Assembly (NCBI GenBank): GCA_014859965.1
Contig: JACZKQ010000089.1
Coordinates: forward strand, 179,627 to 243,626
Source of the DNA: Phycisphaerae bacterium
Lineage (GTDB): Bacteria; Planctomycetota; Phycisphaerae; Sedimentisphaerales; Anaerohalosphaeraceae
Reading direction: 5' to 3'
Length of the DNA stretch: 64,000 nucleotides
The translations under genes were made by a program, and so were the position numbers. This document shows positions 56,080 through 64,000 of the stretch, one piece after another; the stretch's first letter is position 1; each line of letters opens with the position of its first letter. The notes beneath the pieces were generated by a model, which had not been told where the DNA came from, did no database searches, and worked only from the letters and a program-made list of their open reading frames with translations.

Positions 56080-57861
56080 ATGGCTTACACGGTATTGGCG
56101 CGGCGGTTTCGCTCTCAGACGTTTGACGACGTTGTGGGGCAGGATGCGGTCGCCCAGACGCTGAAGAACGCGATCAAGATGGGACGGGTCGCGCACGCGT
56201 ATTTGTTTACCGGCACGCGAGGGGTCGGCAAGACGACGATGGCTCGGATCCTGGCCAAGGCGCTGAATTGCCTTGAGGCGGACGGACCGACGACGACGCC
56301 GTGTCTCAAGTGCGACAGCTGCGTGTCGGTCAACGCCGGTGAGGATATCGACGTTATCGAGATCGACGGGGCGTCCAACACGGGCGTCGACGACGTCCGG
56401 CAGTTGCGGCAGAACGCGATCTACCGGCCCGCACGGGCGCGGTATAAAGTTTACATTATCGACGAAGTCCACATGCTCAGCACGCAGGCGTTCAATGCCC
56501 TTCTGAAGATTCTGGAGGAGCCGCCGGACCACGTCAAATTCATCTTCGCCACGACCGAGCCGAACAAGGTTTTGCCGACGATCCAGTCGCGGTGCCAGCG
56601 GTTTGATTTTGGGGCGATCGATCCGGCGGTGATCGGCCGCCAGCTTGCGGGGGTTCTCAAGTCGGAAAAAATCACCTTCGAGGACGATGTGATTGTGGCG
56701 CTGTCCCGGCTGGCGAACGGGTCGATGCGGGATGGTCTGAGCCTGCTGGATCAGGTCATCAGTGCGGGCGTCGAACCGCTGACGGTGGCGCTTCTGGAAG
56801 AGGCGCTGGGCCAGCCGAGCCGGCAGAAGATCTGCGAACTGGCCGAACGCATCGGACAGCACGATGCGGCGGCGGTGCTGGGGGCGCTGGATGCACTCCT
56901 GAAAACGGGGCAGACGGCCGTGCAGATCATCGACGCACTGATCGACGTCGTGCGCGACCTGATCGTGATTCAGTCGACGAACGCCGCGAGCGATCTTCTC
57001 GTTTTGACGAGCGAAGAACGCAAGACGATGGCCGCACTGGCGGGACTGTTCGATACGCCGGGACTGATCTACAACATTACGACGCTGGAGAAACTCCGCT
57101 GGACAATCAAGAACAGTGATAATCCGCGTGCCCTTCTGGAGGCCTCGATGCTGCGGCTGGCGCTGAGCGAGCACTTCATCGGCCTGGAGAACGTACTGGC
57201 CAGGCTCGAAGCGACGGGCGGCGGCGCATCAGCCGGCGGCGGCTTAAAAAAAAACGCGCCACCTGAATTAAAGGCGCCAGGCGCGTTTTCTCCGCGGCCG
57301 CAGGAAAAGGCCCCTGACGCCGGTCCCTTCCCGAGCAAAATGACGGCTCCTCGCGACGCCGACGCCCTGCCTGTGCAAGAAACGGGGCGGATGATCGCAG
57401 GCGAGGTTACGGCCGAGTCGGTCCGCAATGCGTGGGGAAAAATGACCCAGGCGCTTGCTGAGAACAACGGCATGACGGCGCGATTTCTCGAAGATGCGAC
57501 GGTGGCGGGCCTGGAAGGAAACCTGCTCAGGCTCCGTTTCGCCAAGTCGGCGGCGCTGGCGATGAGTCACTGCCAGAGTCGAACGGAAACCCTGGAGGCG
57601 TTCTTCACGAAGGCGTTGGGTCAGGCAGTACGGCTTGCGTTCGAAGCCTCGGACAACGGCGCCCCGGCGGAAACAGCCGCCAAGTCCGCGGCCCCAGGCG
57701 CCAAGATGGACAAGAGCACACGCCAGAAGGCTCTCAGCGACCCCGCCGTGCAATTGCTGCTGACAGGCCTCGACGCCAAAGTCACCGACATTGAGGAGTT
57801 GAAGACGCTCTCCCCCGAGGAGGTGCAGGATGCGGATTTGTCGTCCGAAGGAGAGACGTAA
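56080..57861 (+). CDS. dnaX: DNA polymerase III subunit gamma/tau
   Basis: A 593-residue clamp-loader ATPase. The AAA+ part (about 1-220) has Walker A G-T-R-G-V-G-K-T-T near residue 46, zinc ligands C-L-K-C-D-S-C near 75, and Walker B I-I-D-E-V-H-M-L near 125. The clamp-loader collar domain follows to about residue 370. The last ~200 residues form the tau-specific tail after a proline/alanine-rich linker. A slippery A9 run at codons 389-392 with a stem-loop may also yield a product of about 395 residues (gamma-like), as in E. coli and Thermus. Confidence 0.96.
   Translation: MAYTVLARRFRSQTFDDVVGQDAVAQTLKNAIKMGRVAHAYLFTGTRGVGKTTMARILAKALNCLEADGPTTTPCLKCDSCVSVNAGEDIDVIEIDGASNTGVDDVRQLRQNAIYRPARARYKVYIIDEVHMLSTQAFNALLKILEEPPDHVKFIFATTEPNKVLPTIQSRCQRFDFGAIDPAVIGRQLAGVLKSEKITFEDDVIVALSRLANGSMRDGLSLLDQVISAGVEPLTVALLEEALGQPSRQKICELAERIGQHDAAAVLGALDALLKTGQTAVQIIDALIDVVRDLIVIQSTNAASDLLVLTSEERKTMAALAGLFDTPGLIYNITTLEKLRWTIKNSDNPRALLEASMLRLALSEHFIGLENVLARLEATGGGASAGGGLKKNAPPELKAPGAFSPRPQEKAPDAGPFPSKMTAPRDADALPVQETGRMIAGEVTAESVRNAWGKMTQALAENNGMTARFLEDATVAGLEGNLLRLRFAKSAALAMSHCQSRTETLEAFFTKALGQAVRLAFEASDNGAPAETAAKSAAPGAKMDKSTRQKALSDPAVQLLLTGLDAKVTDIEELKTLSPEEVQDADLSSEGET
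57246..57289 (+). promoter_or_regulatory. Probable programmed frameshift/slippage site in dnaX
   Basis: Nine A's (57246-57254) then C give the heptamer A-AAA-AAC in the correct phase for -1 slippage. A perfect 10-bp stem follows (AAAACGCGCC 57251-57260 with GGCGCGTTTT 57280-57289). After a -1 shift the frame reads CGC GCC ACC TGA, stopping at 57264-57266. After a +1 shift it stops at TAA 57269-57271. Both give a product of about 395 residues. RNA polymerase slippage on A9, as in Thermus dnaX, would give the same result. Confidence 0.75.
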
Positions 57862-57882
57862 CGCACGTGATGCGAACGGGCT

Positions 57883-58707
57883 TTAGAAGGGGATTCCTTT
57901 CCGCGGCTCCGGCAGCAGTTCGAGTATGGCCAGCACGGGCCGGTGGTCGGATGCGACTTTTTCCTCGATGACGCGGGTCTCCACGACGCGCCATCGCTCT
58001 GCCGGCTTGATCAGGATGTAGTCGATCGTGCGATTCGGCTCGTCCGCCGGAAACGTCGGCTGCGGATCCCGTCCCGCGGTCCATTGCCACTCCGGCATAA
58101 ACAAGGCAAGCGTCTCGCTGTCCGGCGTCGCGTTGAGGTCGCCGGCAAGAATGACCGGCGTATCGGCATCAGCAAAGAGTTCTCTTGCAACAGCGGCCTG
58201 CGCCAAGCGGTCCTTCGGGTCGCGCTTGTGGTCCAGGTGCGTGCTCACGAACAGCACGCGACGCCCGTCCGGCAGACGCACTTCGACCCCCAGCGCTGTC
58301 CGCGGCTCCACCCCGGTTCCATGCGGCAGCGGATGATTCGCCTCGCCCACAATCGGCAGCCGCGAGAGCACCGCCACGCCATACCCGCCGCCGGCGTAGT
58401 CCATCGCCTTGCCGAAACGCCCCTCCATTCCCGTCCGCTCGGCCAGTTCCGCCGTAAGGTCCAGCCCCTTGACGCGGGTCGTCTTTTCGTCGACTTCCTG
58501 CAGAGCCACGAGGTCCGGCCGGAATGTATTGATGATCCCCGCCACCGCATCCAGATTGGACCCGCCGGCCGCGTCCTCGCCATGATAAATGTTATACGTC
58601 AAGACCGTTATCCGCGAAGCCGCCCGGTTGGCACCACAGCCGGCGATCAGCACCGCAAAGATCACAATGAAAAGTGTGCTCTTGAGCGTGTTCATTACTG
58701 TTTTCAT
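57883..58707 (-). CDS. Endonuclease/exonuclease/phosphatase-family lipoprotein
   Basis: A 274-residue lipoprotein (lipobox I-A-G-C near residue 24) with the EEP fold of DNase I-like phosphodiesterases. Conserved pieces are L-T-Y-N-I-Y-H-G, A-L-Q-E-V-D (metal glutamate), S-T-H-L-D-H, A-G-D-L-N-A and S-D-H-R-P-V near the end. These supply the catalytic Asp/His and metal ligands. Substrate could be a phospholipid head group, nucleic acid or sugar phosphate. The start at 58707 has GGGAAG; the frame is open upstream. It converges with dnaX and diverges from the sulfatase. Confidence 0.9.
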   Translation of the reverse strand: MKTVMNTLKSTLFIVIFAVLIAGCGANRAASRITVLTYNIYHGEDAAGGSNLDAVAGIINTFRPDLVALQEVDEKTTRVKGLDLTAELAERTGMEGRFGKAMDYAGGGYGVAVLSRLPIVGEANHPLPHGTGVEPRTALGVEVRLPDGRRVLFVSTHLDHKRDPKDRLAQAAVARELFADADTPVILAGDLNATPDSETLALFMPEWQWTAGRDPQPTFPADEPNRTIDYILIKPAERWRVVETRVIEEKVASDHRPVLAILELLPEPRKGIPF

Positions 58708-58873
58708 GTATGACTTCCCGAATGCATTCTCATATAGCGGCTTTGGAAATTGCTTCCTCAACTTATCTATCTGCAACCATACTATCATGAGCATGCCACT
58801 CGATCAAGGCGCCACTGCCTTTCCGACGGCCCCACCGCCCTGCCAACCTTACACGGACACAAATTCTGACCGG

Positions 58874-59077
58874 CAGGGCAAACGCATTCTCCTCATAATT
58901 GCTGGGCAGCCCGCGGCGCCAGGACCGAGCAAAACCGGTCGGGGCCCCAGAGGCCAAAATCCCCCCCCCCGGCGAACAGATGCTCCTGATTTTGGCCTCT
59001 GCCCAACCGGTTTTGCTCTCCATTGTCGGTGCAGGTTGGGGTTGGGATACGGACATCCGGAGAATGCGCCCGGCCTG
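58874..59077. repeat. Palindromic MITE-like element, copy 2
   Basis: A 204-bp copy in the same orientation as copy 1 and highly similar over its length. The left end is CAGGGCAAACGCATTCTCC (58874-58892); the right end (59059-59077) is its inverted repeat with 15 of 19 matches. The internal palindrome, C-run loop and GATGCTCCTGATTTTGGCCTC segment are conserved. Flanking 10-mers TTCTGACCGG (left) and TTCTCACCGG (right) match at 9 of 10 positions. It lies between the divergent EEP lipoprotein and sulfatase genes, 82 bases before the sulfatase start. Confidence 0.85.
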
Positions 59078-59159
59078 TTCTCACCGGCCGGTTTGGTTTG
59101 AACAAGGCGCCGCAATCTGTTAGAATACCTTCAAGTGGCATATTCAGGAGGATCTCGGT

Positions 59160-60785
59160 ATGAACGGACTAACGCGGCAAATGAATCGTCGGGTGTTTCT
59201 TAAGGCAGCGGGGGTTTGTCTTGGCGGTTTGGCTGTGTCCGCTCCGGCCGCGGAGCGGGTTGGCGGCAAGCGGCCCAACATTTTCTTTTTCTTTGCCGAC
59301 GACTGGGGGCGGTATGCGAGCGTTTATGACTTCTTTAAGCCCAACGCTGCGTTTCGAACACCGGTGCTGGACCGCTTCGCCCGCGAAGGCGTCCGCTTCA
59401 ATAATGCCCATGTGACGTCGCCGTCGTGCACGCCGTGCCGCAGTTCCCTGCTCTCCGGCCAGTACTTTTACCGCACCGGCCGCGGGGCATTCCTGCAAGG
59501 GGCCGAATGGGACCTCAGCATCCCCAGCTATCCTCTCCTGCTGGAGCAGGCCGGCTATCACATCGGCTTTACGTACAAGGTCTGGAGCCCCGGCACGCCC
59601 GCCGACGCCCCGTACGGCGCGGCCCGCTGCCGCTACAATCGCGCGGGCAGCCGCTTCAATACCTTCTCCCAGAACGCGACCAAACTCGTTGCCGCCGGCA
59701 AGACGCCTGAGCAGGCCAAGACGGAGATCTGTGACGAAGGCCTCAAGAACTTCGAGGCCTTCCTCGCCGACCGCAAGCCCGACCAGCCGTTCTGCTACTG
59801 GTTCGGCCCCACCAACACGCACCGCACCTGGACGAAAGGTTCCGGCAAAGACCTGTGGGGGCTCGATCCCGATGACCTCAAGGGCCGCATGCCCGCCTTC
59901 CTGCCGGACGTACACGAAATCCGTCAGGACATGTGCGACTACCTCGGCGAGGTGCTGGCGCTGGACCGCATGTTAGGCCTCTTTCTGGAGAAGCTCGACG
60001 CCATCGGCGAGCGCGACAACACGCTCGTCGTCGTCAGCGGCGACCACGGCATCCCGGGCTTTCCTCGCGGCAAGTGCAATCTTTACGGCTTCGGCACAGA
60101 AGTCGCCCTGTTCGCCCAGTGGCCCGGCCGCGTTCGCCCCGGCCGCGTCGTCGACGACTTCGTCAATCTCATGGACCTGGCCCCCAGTTTCCTCGAAGCC
60201 GCCGGCGAGCTCGTTCCCGGCTGTATGACCGGCCGAAGCATCGTGCCGCTGCTCGTCTCCGACAAGAGCGGCCAGATCGACCCCGGGCGCGACCACGTGA
60301 TCACCGGCCGCGAACGCCACGTCGCCAAGGCCCGCGAAGGCGATCTGCCGTATCCGCAGCGTTCGATACGCACGCGCGACTTTCTTTACATCCGCAACTT
60401 CGCCCCGGACCGCTGGCCGATGGGGACACCCACCGATATGGACGATCCGGCACGGGAGCCTGCCTTCGAAGTGCTCGAAAAGAACACCTTCGCCGCCTTC
60501 GGCGACCTCGACGCCAGCCCCACCAAGGCATGGATGGTCACCAACCGCAAAGACCCGCAATGGCAGATGCACTGGCGGCTCGGCTTCGAAAAACGCCCGA
60601 TGGAAGAACTCTACGACCTCCGGAAGGACCCCGACTACCTGCGAAATGTTGCCGAAGACCCCGACTACGCACGAATCCGCCAAGACCTCGCCAAACGCCT
60701 CATGGACACGCTCGAAGCCACCGGCGACCCGCGCGTGCAAGGCGACGGGCTGACCTTCGAACGTCCGCCTTTCGTCACGCCGTGA
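59160..60785 (+). CDS. Sulfatase, formylglycine-dependent, exported
   Basis: A 541-residue sulfatase of the alkaline-phosphatase superfamily. The N-terminus has a Tat-like signal ([10 protein letters not shown]). Metal ligands D47-D48 lie in F-A-D-D-W-G. The formylglycine signature C-x-P-x-R is C90-T-P-C-R94, in [15 protein letters not shown] later G-D-H-G-I-P-G supplies more ligands. It should remove sulfate from polysaccharides outside the cytoplasm once C90 is matured by an FGE or anSME enzyme, neither of which is nearby. AGGAGG precedes the start. Confidence 0.94.
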   Translation: MNGLTRQMNRRVFLKAAGVCLGGLAVSAPAAERVGGKRPNIFFFFADDWGRYASVYDFFKPNAAFRTPVLDRFAREGVRFNNAHVTSPSCTPCRSSLLSGQYFYRTGRGAFLQGAEWDLSIPSYPLLLEQAGYHIGFTYKVWSPGTPADAPYGAARCRYNRAGSRFNTFSQNATKLVAAGKTPEQAKTEICDEGLKNFEAFLADRKPDQPFCYWFGPTNTHRTWTKGSGKDLWGLDPDDLKGRMPAFLPDVHEIRQDMCDYLGEVLALDRMLGLFLEKLDAIGERDNTLVVVSGDHGIPGFPRGKCNLYGFGTEVALFAQWPGRVRPGRVVDDFVNLMDLAPSFLEAAGELVPGCMTGRSIVPLLVSDKSGQIDPGRDHVITGRERHVAKAREGDLPYPQRSIRTRDFLYIRNFAPDRWPMGTPTDMDDPAREPAFEVLEKNTFAAFGDLDASPTKAWMVTNRKDPQWQMHWRLGFEKRPMEELYDLRKDPDYLRNVAEDPDYARIRQDLAKRLMDTLEATGDPRVQGDGLTFERPPFVTP

Positions 60786-60985
60786 CAGCCGCCACACCGA
60801 CGCCTACGGGACCTTGCCGGCCACTTGGCGGGCCCTGCGCGGCCGTCCGGGGCCTTTGTGTATTTTTTTCTGCTCCGCGTGCCGACACATAGTTCGTCCG
60901 CTCCCGCTCAACGGGAACGAGGGCGGCCGTGTATTCTCACCGTGAGAAACGGCCGGAGGAAACCACTGTTTTTGGGGGTATTAAA

Positions 60986-61489
60986 ATGAAACGAAACACT
61001 ACTTATGTTTGGGCGACCGTCGTCTTCCTGGCGCTGCTGGGTGCGTGGCTGCCCTGGGGCAAGAAGGACGGCGGCAATCAAAAGGACATCGTCGCCACCG
61101 CCAAGTCCGCCGGCAACTTCGACACGCTTGTGAAGGCGCTCCAGAAGGCCGACCTGGTCGACACGCTCAAGGGCGACGGCCCGTTCACCGTCTTCGCACC
61201 CACGGACGACGCCTTTGACCAGCTCCCCGAAGGCACGCTTGACAACCTGCTCAAGCCCGAGAACAAGGAACAGCTTAAATCCATCCTCACCTACCATGTC
61301 GTCTCCGACGAAGTCATGGCCGCCGACGTCGCCGAGATGGACACCGCCGAGACGGTCAACGGTGAAACGCTGACCATCCAAACGGTGGGCGAGACGGTCA
61401 TGGTCGACGGCGCCAAGGTCATCAAGACGGACATAAAGTGCACCAACGGCGTAATTCACGCCATCGACAAGGTCCTGATGCCGAACTGA
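60986..61489 (+). CDS. Fasciclin-domain protein, secreted or anchored
   Basis: A 167-residue protein with an N-terminal hydrophobic segment (about residues 6-24) and one FAS1 domain. It shows [32 protein letters not shown] and the terminal [15 protein letters not shown]. These are textbook FAS1 landmarks. The domain usually mediates adhesion or extracellular binding. The start at 60986 has GGGGG upstream; an in-frame extension is not supported. Confidence 0.93.
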   Translation: MKRNTTYVWATVVFLALLGAWLPWGKKDGGNQKDIVATAKSAGNFDTLVKALQKADLVDTLKGDGPFTVFAPTDDAFDQLPEGTLDNLLKPENKEQLKSILTYHVVSDEVMAADVAEMDTAETVNGETLTIQTVGETVMVDGAKVIKTDIKCTNGVIHAIDKVLMPN

Positions 61490-61533
61490 TCGACGATTCA
61501 GGTTTAATTCGCGGCGAGCAGATTAAACGCTCA

Positions 61534-61559
61534 GGTGGCGCCGCCGCGACGGCGCCACC
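61534..61559. terminator. Perfect GC-rich hairpin between convergent genes
   Basis: GGTGGCGCCG and CGGCGCCACC form a 10-bp stem with a 6-base loop, midway between the convergent fasciclin and FAD/Rieske genes. No U tract follows on either strand, so it may act through Rho or only protect 3' ends. Confidence 0.4.
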
Positions 61560-61694
61560 ACTGTTCGCCCGTTCGCCTCAACAGCCAAGACGAAGTCTAA
61601 GAAGTTGAAGGGGAAGAAGTCGAAGGGAGCGATTGAAACTTCTCCACAGCCCTGGCACTCGCGTGTGATCTCCCTGCTCAAGAGCCTGCGCCGC

Positions 61695-63218
61695 TCAGGC
61701 CGGCGCGTGGGTCTTGAGCGCCTTCTTCTGCAGCGGCTCTCTCGGCGGGCCCATGATGACGTTTCCATGCTTGTCGTACCGGCCCCCGTGGCATGGACAG
61801 TCCCAGGTCTCCTCGGCGTTGTTCCAGTGCACGATGCAGCCCATATGCCGGCAGACCGGCGAGAGGACGTCGATGTCGCCCGCGGGCCCTTTGTAGACGG
61901 CGTAGAGATTTCCATGTTCCTTGATAACGCCCCCGGTCCCCGGCTCGATCTCCTCGACGGAATGCGCGTACCTGGCGACCCGGTCGTGGACATAGTGCTT
62001 GACCGCATGCGTGAGCGTCTTGCTTAATTGTCTTGCCGAAGCCAGCGGCTTGACCCGGTCGGGCGCGACGATCTCGGACAGCGCATTCTCTTTCTGGAGT
62101 ATCTGATCGGCCAGGACGTTGCCGCATACGGTTCCCATGGTCAGGCCGTCGCCGGAAAACGCCGCCGCCGTGCGCGTGTGGTCCATGAGCGGCGCCCGCC
62201 CGGCGTAGGGCAGGCCGTCGGCCGGTTCGAAAAACTCATGCGACCAGTAATGCGTGATGCGCCTGACGTTATAGCGGCGACGCGCGTACTCTTCGAGCTG
62301 CCCAAAGCTTCGCCGCATGTCATCGCCCGAGCCGGTGCGCTGGTCCGCTCCTCCGATGATCAGCGTCCGCGGCGTATCGGACGAAGCGATGCGGGTGTAG
62401 TGGTACGGCGTTTCGGTGTCCCAGTAGAGGGCGTCCTCGACGGTATCCTCGACCTCGACGCCGAGGACAAAGCTTTGATATGCACTGATTCGCGGCTGGA
62501 CGGTGAGCTTGCCGACCAGCGAGGTGTGACCCGCCAGGATAAGGTGTTCGGCCTGCACCTTGTAATTGCCCGCGCTGACAAGGACCCTGCTGCCCATCTC
62601 CTCGAAGTCGTGCATGCGCGTGTTTTCGTAGATGACGCCCCCGGAGTCGGCGAACGCCCGCGCCAGTTGCACGATATACTTCAGCGGCGAAAGACGCGCC
62701 TGATCCTCGAATCGGGCGGCGTGGCGGGTCTCGAAGGGCAGCGGCGCTCCTTCCAGCAACGATGGGATGTGTCCGATTTCCCAGGCGGCGTCATGCTCGT
62801 CCTTCACGGAGGCATCGTCCTCCTGCTCCGTATACAGATATCCCGCCACGCGGACGAAATCGCAATTCATCCTGAACTCATCGACCCATGTCTCGATGTG
62901 GGCGATCGCTTGCCGCTTTGCGTCGATGACACGTTCGGCGTCCTCGGTTCCGAAGGTGTCGATGAGCTTTCTGAGCCGCCGGTCATAGTGGTTGTCGAGA
63001 TGGCCCGTGCTGTAGCCGGTGGTTCCGCCGCCGACCCGATTCATGTCGATGACGACGACGTTCCTGCCCGTCAGCACCAGCCGCATCGCGGCCGTCAGGC
63101 CCGTAATGCCCGCACCGACCACGAGCGTGTGACACCGAACGTCCCCGTCCATTTGCGGATACCTGCGGCGTTCGACGCCTTCCTGCCAGAAAGCCCTGTG
63201 TTGTGCGGTTTCCTCCAC
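61695..63218 (-). CDS. FAD-dependent oxidoreductase with C-terminal Rieske domain
   Basis: A 507-residue fusion. The N-terminal DAO-type FAD domain has [12 protein letters not shown] near residue 33 and G-D-G-L-T-M-G-T near 385. The C-terminal Rieske domain has C-R-H-M-G-C and C-P-C-H-G, giving the two Cys and two His [2Fe-2S] ligands. The layout matches Bacillus YhfW-type proteins, whose substrates are unknown. No signal peptide is visible. It is downstream of a small glutaredoxin-like gene on the same strand, 218 bases away. Confidence 0.92.
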   Translation of the reverse strand: MEETAQHRAFWQEGVERRRYPQMDGDVRCHTLVVGAGITGLTAAMRLVLTGRNVVVIDMNRVGGGTTGYSTGHLDNHYDRRLRKLIDTFGTEDAERVIDAKRQAIAHIETWVDEFRMNCDFVRVAGYLYTEQEDDASVKDEHDAAWEIGHIPSLLEGAPLPFETRHAARFEDQARLSPLKYIVQLARAFADSGGVIYENTRMHDFEEMGSRVLVSAGNYKVQAEHLILAGHTSLVGKLTVQPRISAYQSFVLGVEVEDTVEDALYWDTETPYHYTRIASSDTPRTLIIGGADQRTGSGDDMRRSFGQLEEYARRRYNVRRITHYWSHEFFEPADGLPYAGRAPLMDHTRTAAAFSGDGLTMGTVCGNVLADQILQKENALSEIVAPDRVKPLASARQLSKTLTHAVKHYVHDRVARYAHSVEEIEPGTGGVIKEHGNLYAVYKGPAGDIDVLSPVCRHMGCIVHWNNAEETWDCPCHGGRYDKHGNVIMGPPREPLQKKALKTHAPA

Positions 63219-63436
63219 GGTCGTTTTCCCCCTGTTCGCCGGTCGTCTATACTTTTCGTCGCATCGCTGTCGCGAATATCAGACGCTTCTGCTATACCGC
63301 GAGCGTGCCCGGTGTCTTATTTCGAATCATCGACCCTGCGAATCCAGAGGTTTTTGCTCGCGCCGTACAGCCGGTGACGCCGGACGACGGGGCAGAGTGT
63401 CTGTCCAGCGTGATATGGGACGCGCCCGCTTACCGG

Positions 63437-63721
63437 TCACGCGAGGTCGTCTTCGTCTTCGCAGTAGCAGACATCCGACTGATACTTGTACCAGAGCGCC
63501 CTGAATCGCTCCAGTTTCTCCAGGTGCGCCAGGATGTCCTTGATGCCGTGGATGACGTCGTGTTCATCGACCAGAACCGGCGGCTCACCTTCGCCCGCTA
63601 ATTCCGGGGGCAGGTCCTCCGCTGATTCGACCATGACCGTCTTATGTGCCAGGCAGAGCTCGTCCAGCGTTTCCTCCGCGGCCGCACCTTCCTGCCGTTG
63701 TGTTCTGTAGAGTGTCATCAT
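63437..63721 (-). CDS. Small glutaredoxin/GST-N-like protein lacking CxxC
   Basis: A 94-residue protein with a thioredoxin-like pattern: M-M-T-L-Y-R-T-Q-R begins the first strand and E-P-P-V-L-V-D supplies a proline-containing loop like the cis-Pro of glutaredoxins. The usual C-P-x-C after the first strand is absent (T-Q-R-Q-E-G in its place). Two cysteines occur in C-Y-C near the C-terminus. The start at 63721 has GGGGGAA at seven bases; a longer open frame runs into repeat copy 3 and is shadow. Assignment is tentative. Confidence 0.65.
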   Translation of the reverse strand: MMTLYRTQRQEGAAAEETLDELCLAHKTVMVESAEDLPPELAGEGEPPVLVDEHDVIHGIKDILAHLEKLERFRALWYKYQSDVCYCEDEDDLA

Positions 63722-63802
63722 GTGTATTCCCCCTGCAATAGCCCACACTACTGATACCCCCGGCAGCCCCCTGCTGTTCCCACTCGACGGTCGGTGGTGC
63801 AT

Positions 63803-64000
63803 CAGGGCAAACGCATTCTCCTTATAAACACGCTGGGCAGGCGGCGCCGCCAGGACCGAGCAAAACCGGTCGGGGCCCCAGAGGCCAAAATCCCCCCCCC
63901 GGCGAACAGATGCTCCTGATTTTGGCCTCTGCCCAACCGGTTTTGCTCTCCATTGTCGCCGCATGTTGGGTTTGAGATGCGGACATCCGGAGAATGCGCC
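63803..64000. repeat. Palindromic MITE-like element, copy 3 (cut by window end)
   Basis: The visible 198 bases match copies 1 and 2 in the same orientation, starting CAGGGCAAACGCATTCTCC at 63803-63821. The right inverted repeat has begun (GGAGAATGCGCC at 63989-64000) when the window ends, about seven bases short. The internal palindrome and C-run loop (nine or so C's) are intact. The right flank is not visible, so a direct repeat cannot be checked. It lies 82 bases upstream of the glutaredoxin-like gene start. Confidence 0.85.

Overview
The window looks like part of a chromosome from an anaerobic or microaerophilic Planctomycetota bacterium, most likely of the Phycisphaerae/Sedimentisphaerales type. 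This is inferred from gene content, not from a marker-gene search. The pointers are a secreted LamG protein ending in a dockerin-like tail, a formylglycine-type sulfatase, a DUF1080 lipoprotein, FG-GAP and PQQ-type propeller proteins, many lipobox proteins, and a large set of anaerobe oxygen-defence genes. Base composition and coding style look even throughout. I see no tRNA, rRNA, CRISPR array, prophage or transposase gene.

Region 1 (0.2-10.2 kb) is mostly minus strand. It holds a DUF378 membrane protein, a TlpA/DsbD thiol-redox pair, an azoreductase - DUF255 - zwf run, and a ferritin-like protein / ferritin / superoxide reductase / thiol peroxidase group. Region 2 (10.5-18.4 kb) has a two-component pair whose kinase carries a CxxCH haem-type sensor domain, then an apparent export cassette: ArsR regulator, RND/MMPL pump, DUF2892, LolA-like protein and outer-membrane barrel.

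Region 3 (18.6-26.0 kb) is the most distinctive. It reads, in transcription order, rubrerythrin - flavodiiron protein - nqrB-C-D-E-F - unknown 157-aa protein - rubredoxin - TIGR02757 protein. It is a sodium-pumping NADH dehydrogenase cluster without nqrA or a flavin transferase gene, embedded in genes that reduce O2 and peroxide. All visible cofactor motifs of NqrB-F are intact.

Region 4 (26.2-40.4 kb) has a glycan operon (GH130, DUF4432, DUF1080), lysC, a nuclease, secreted or lipid-anchored proteins, and a complete ribose-type ABC transporter plus ribokinase. Region 5 (40.5-51.3 kb) is informational: an NtrB/NtrC-type pair, cold-shock protein, pnp-rpsO, an HD exonuclease-like protein, ffh, rpsP and trmD. 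Region 6 (51.4-64 kb) has the LamG/dockerin-like protein, a propeller protein, a ferredoxin, the SRP RNA gene ffs just before dnaX, a phosphodiesterase-like lipoprotein, a sulfatase, a fasciclin protein and an FAD/Rieske oxidoreductase.

Two non-coding signals stand out. A ~203-bp element with 19-bp terminal inverted repeats and a long internal palindrome occurs three times (35.7, 58.9 and 63.8 kb). The two complete copies are flanked by imperfect 10-bp direct repeats, so it looks like a non-autonomous mobile element (MITE). Within dnaX, an A9 run with the heptamer A-AAA-AAC, a stem-loop and an immediate -1-frame stop predict a short gamma-like product.
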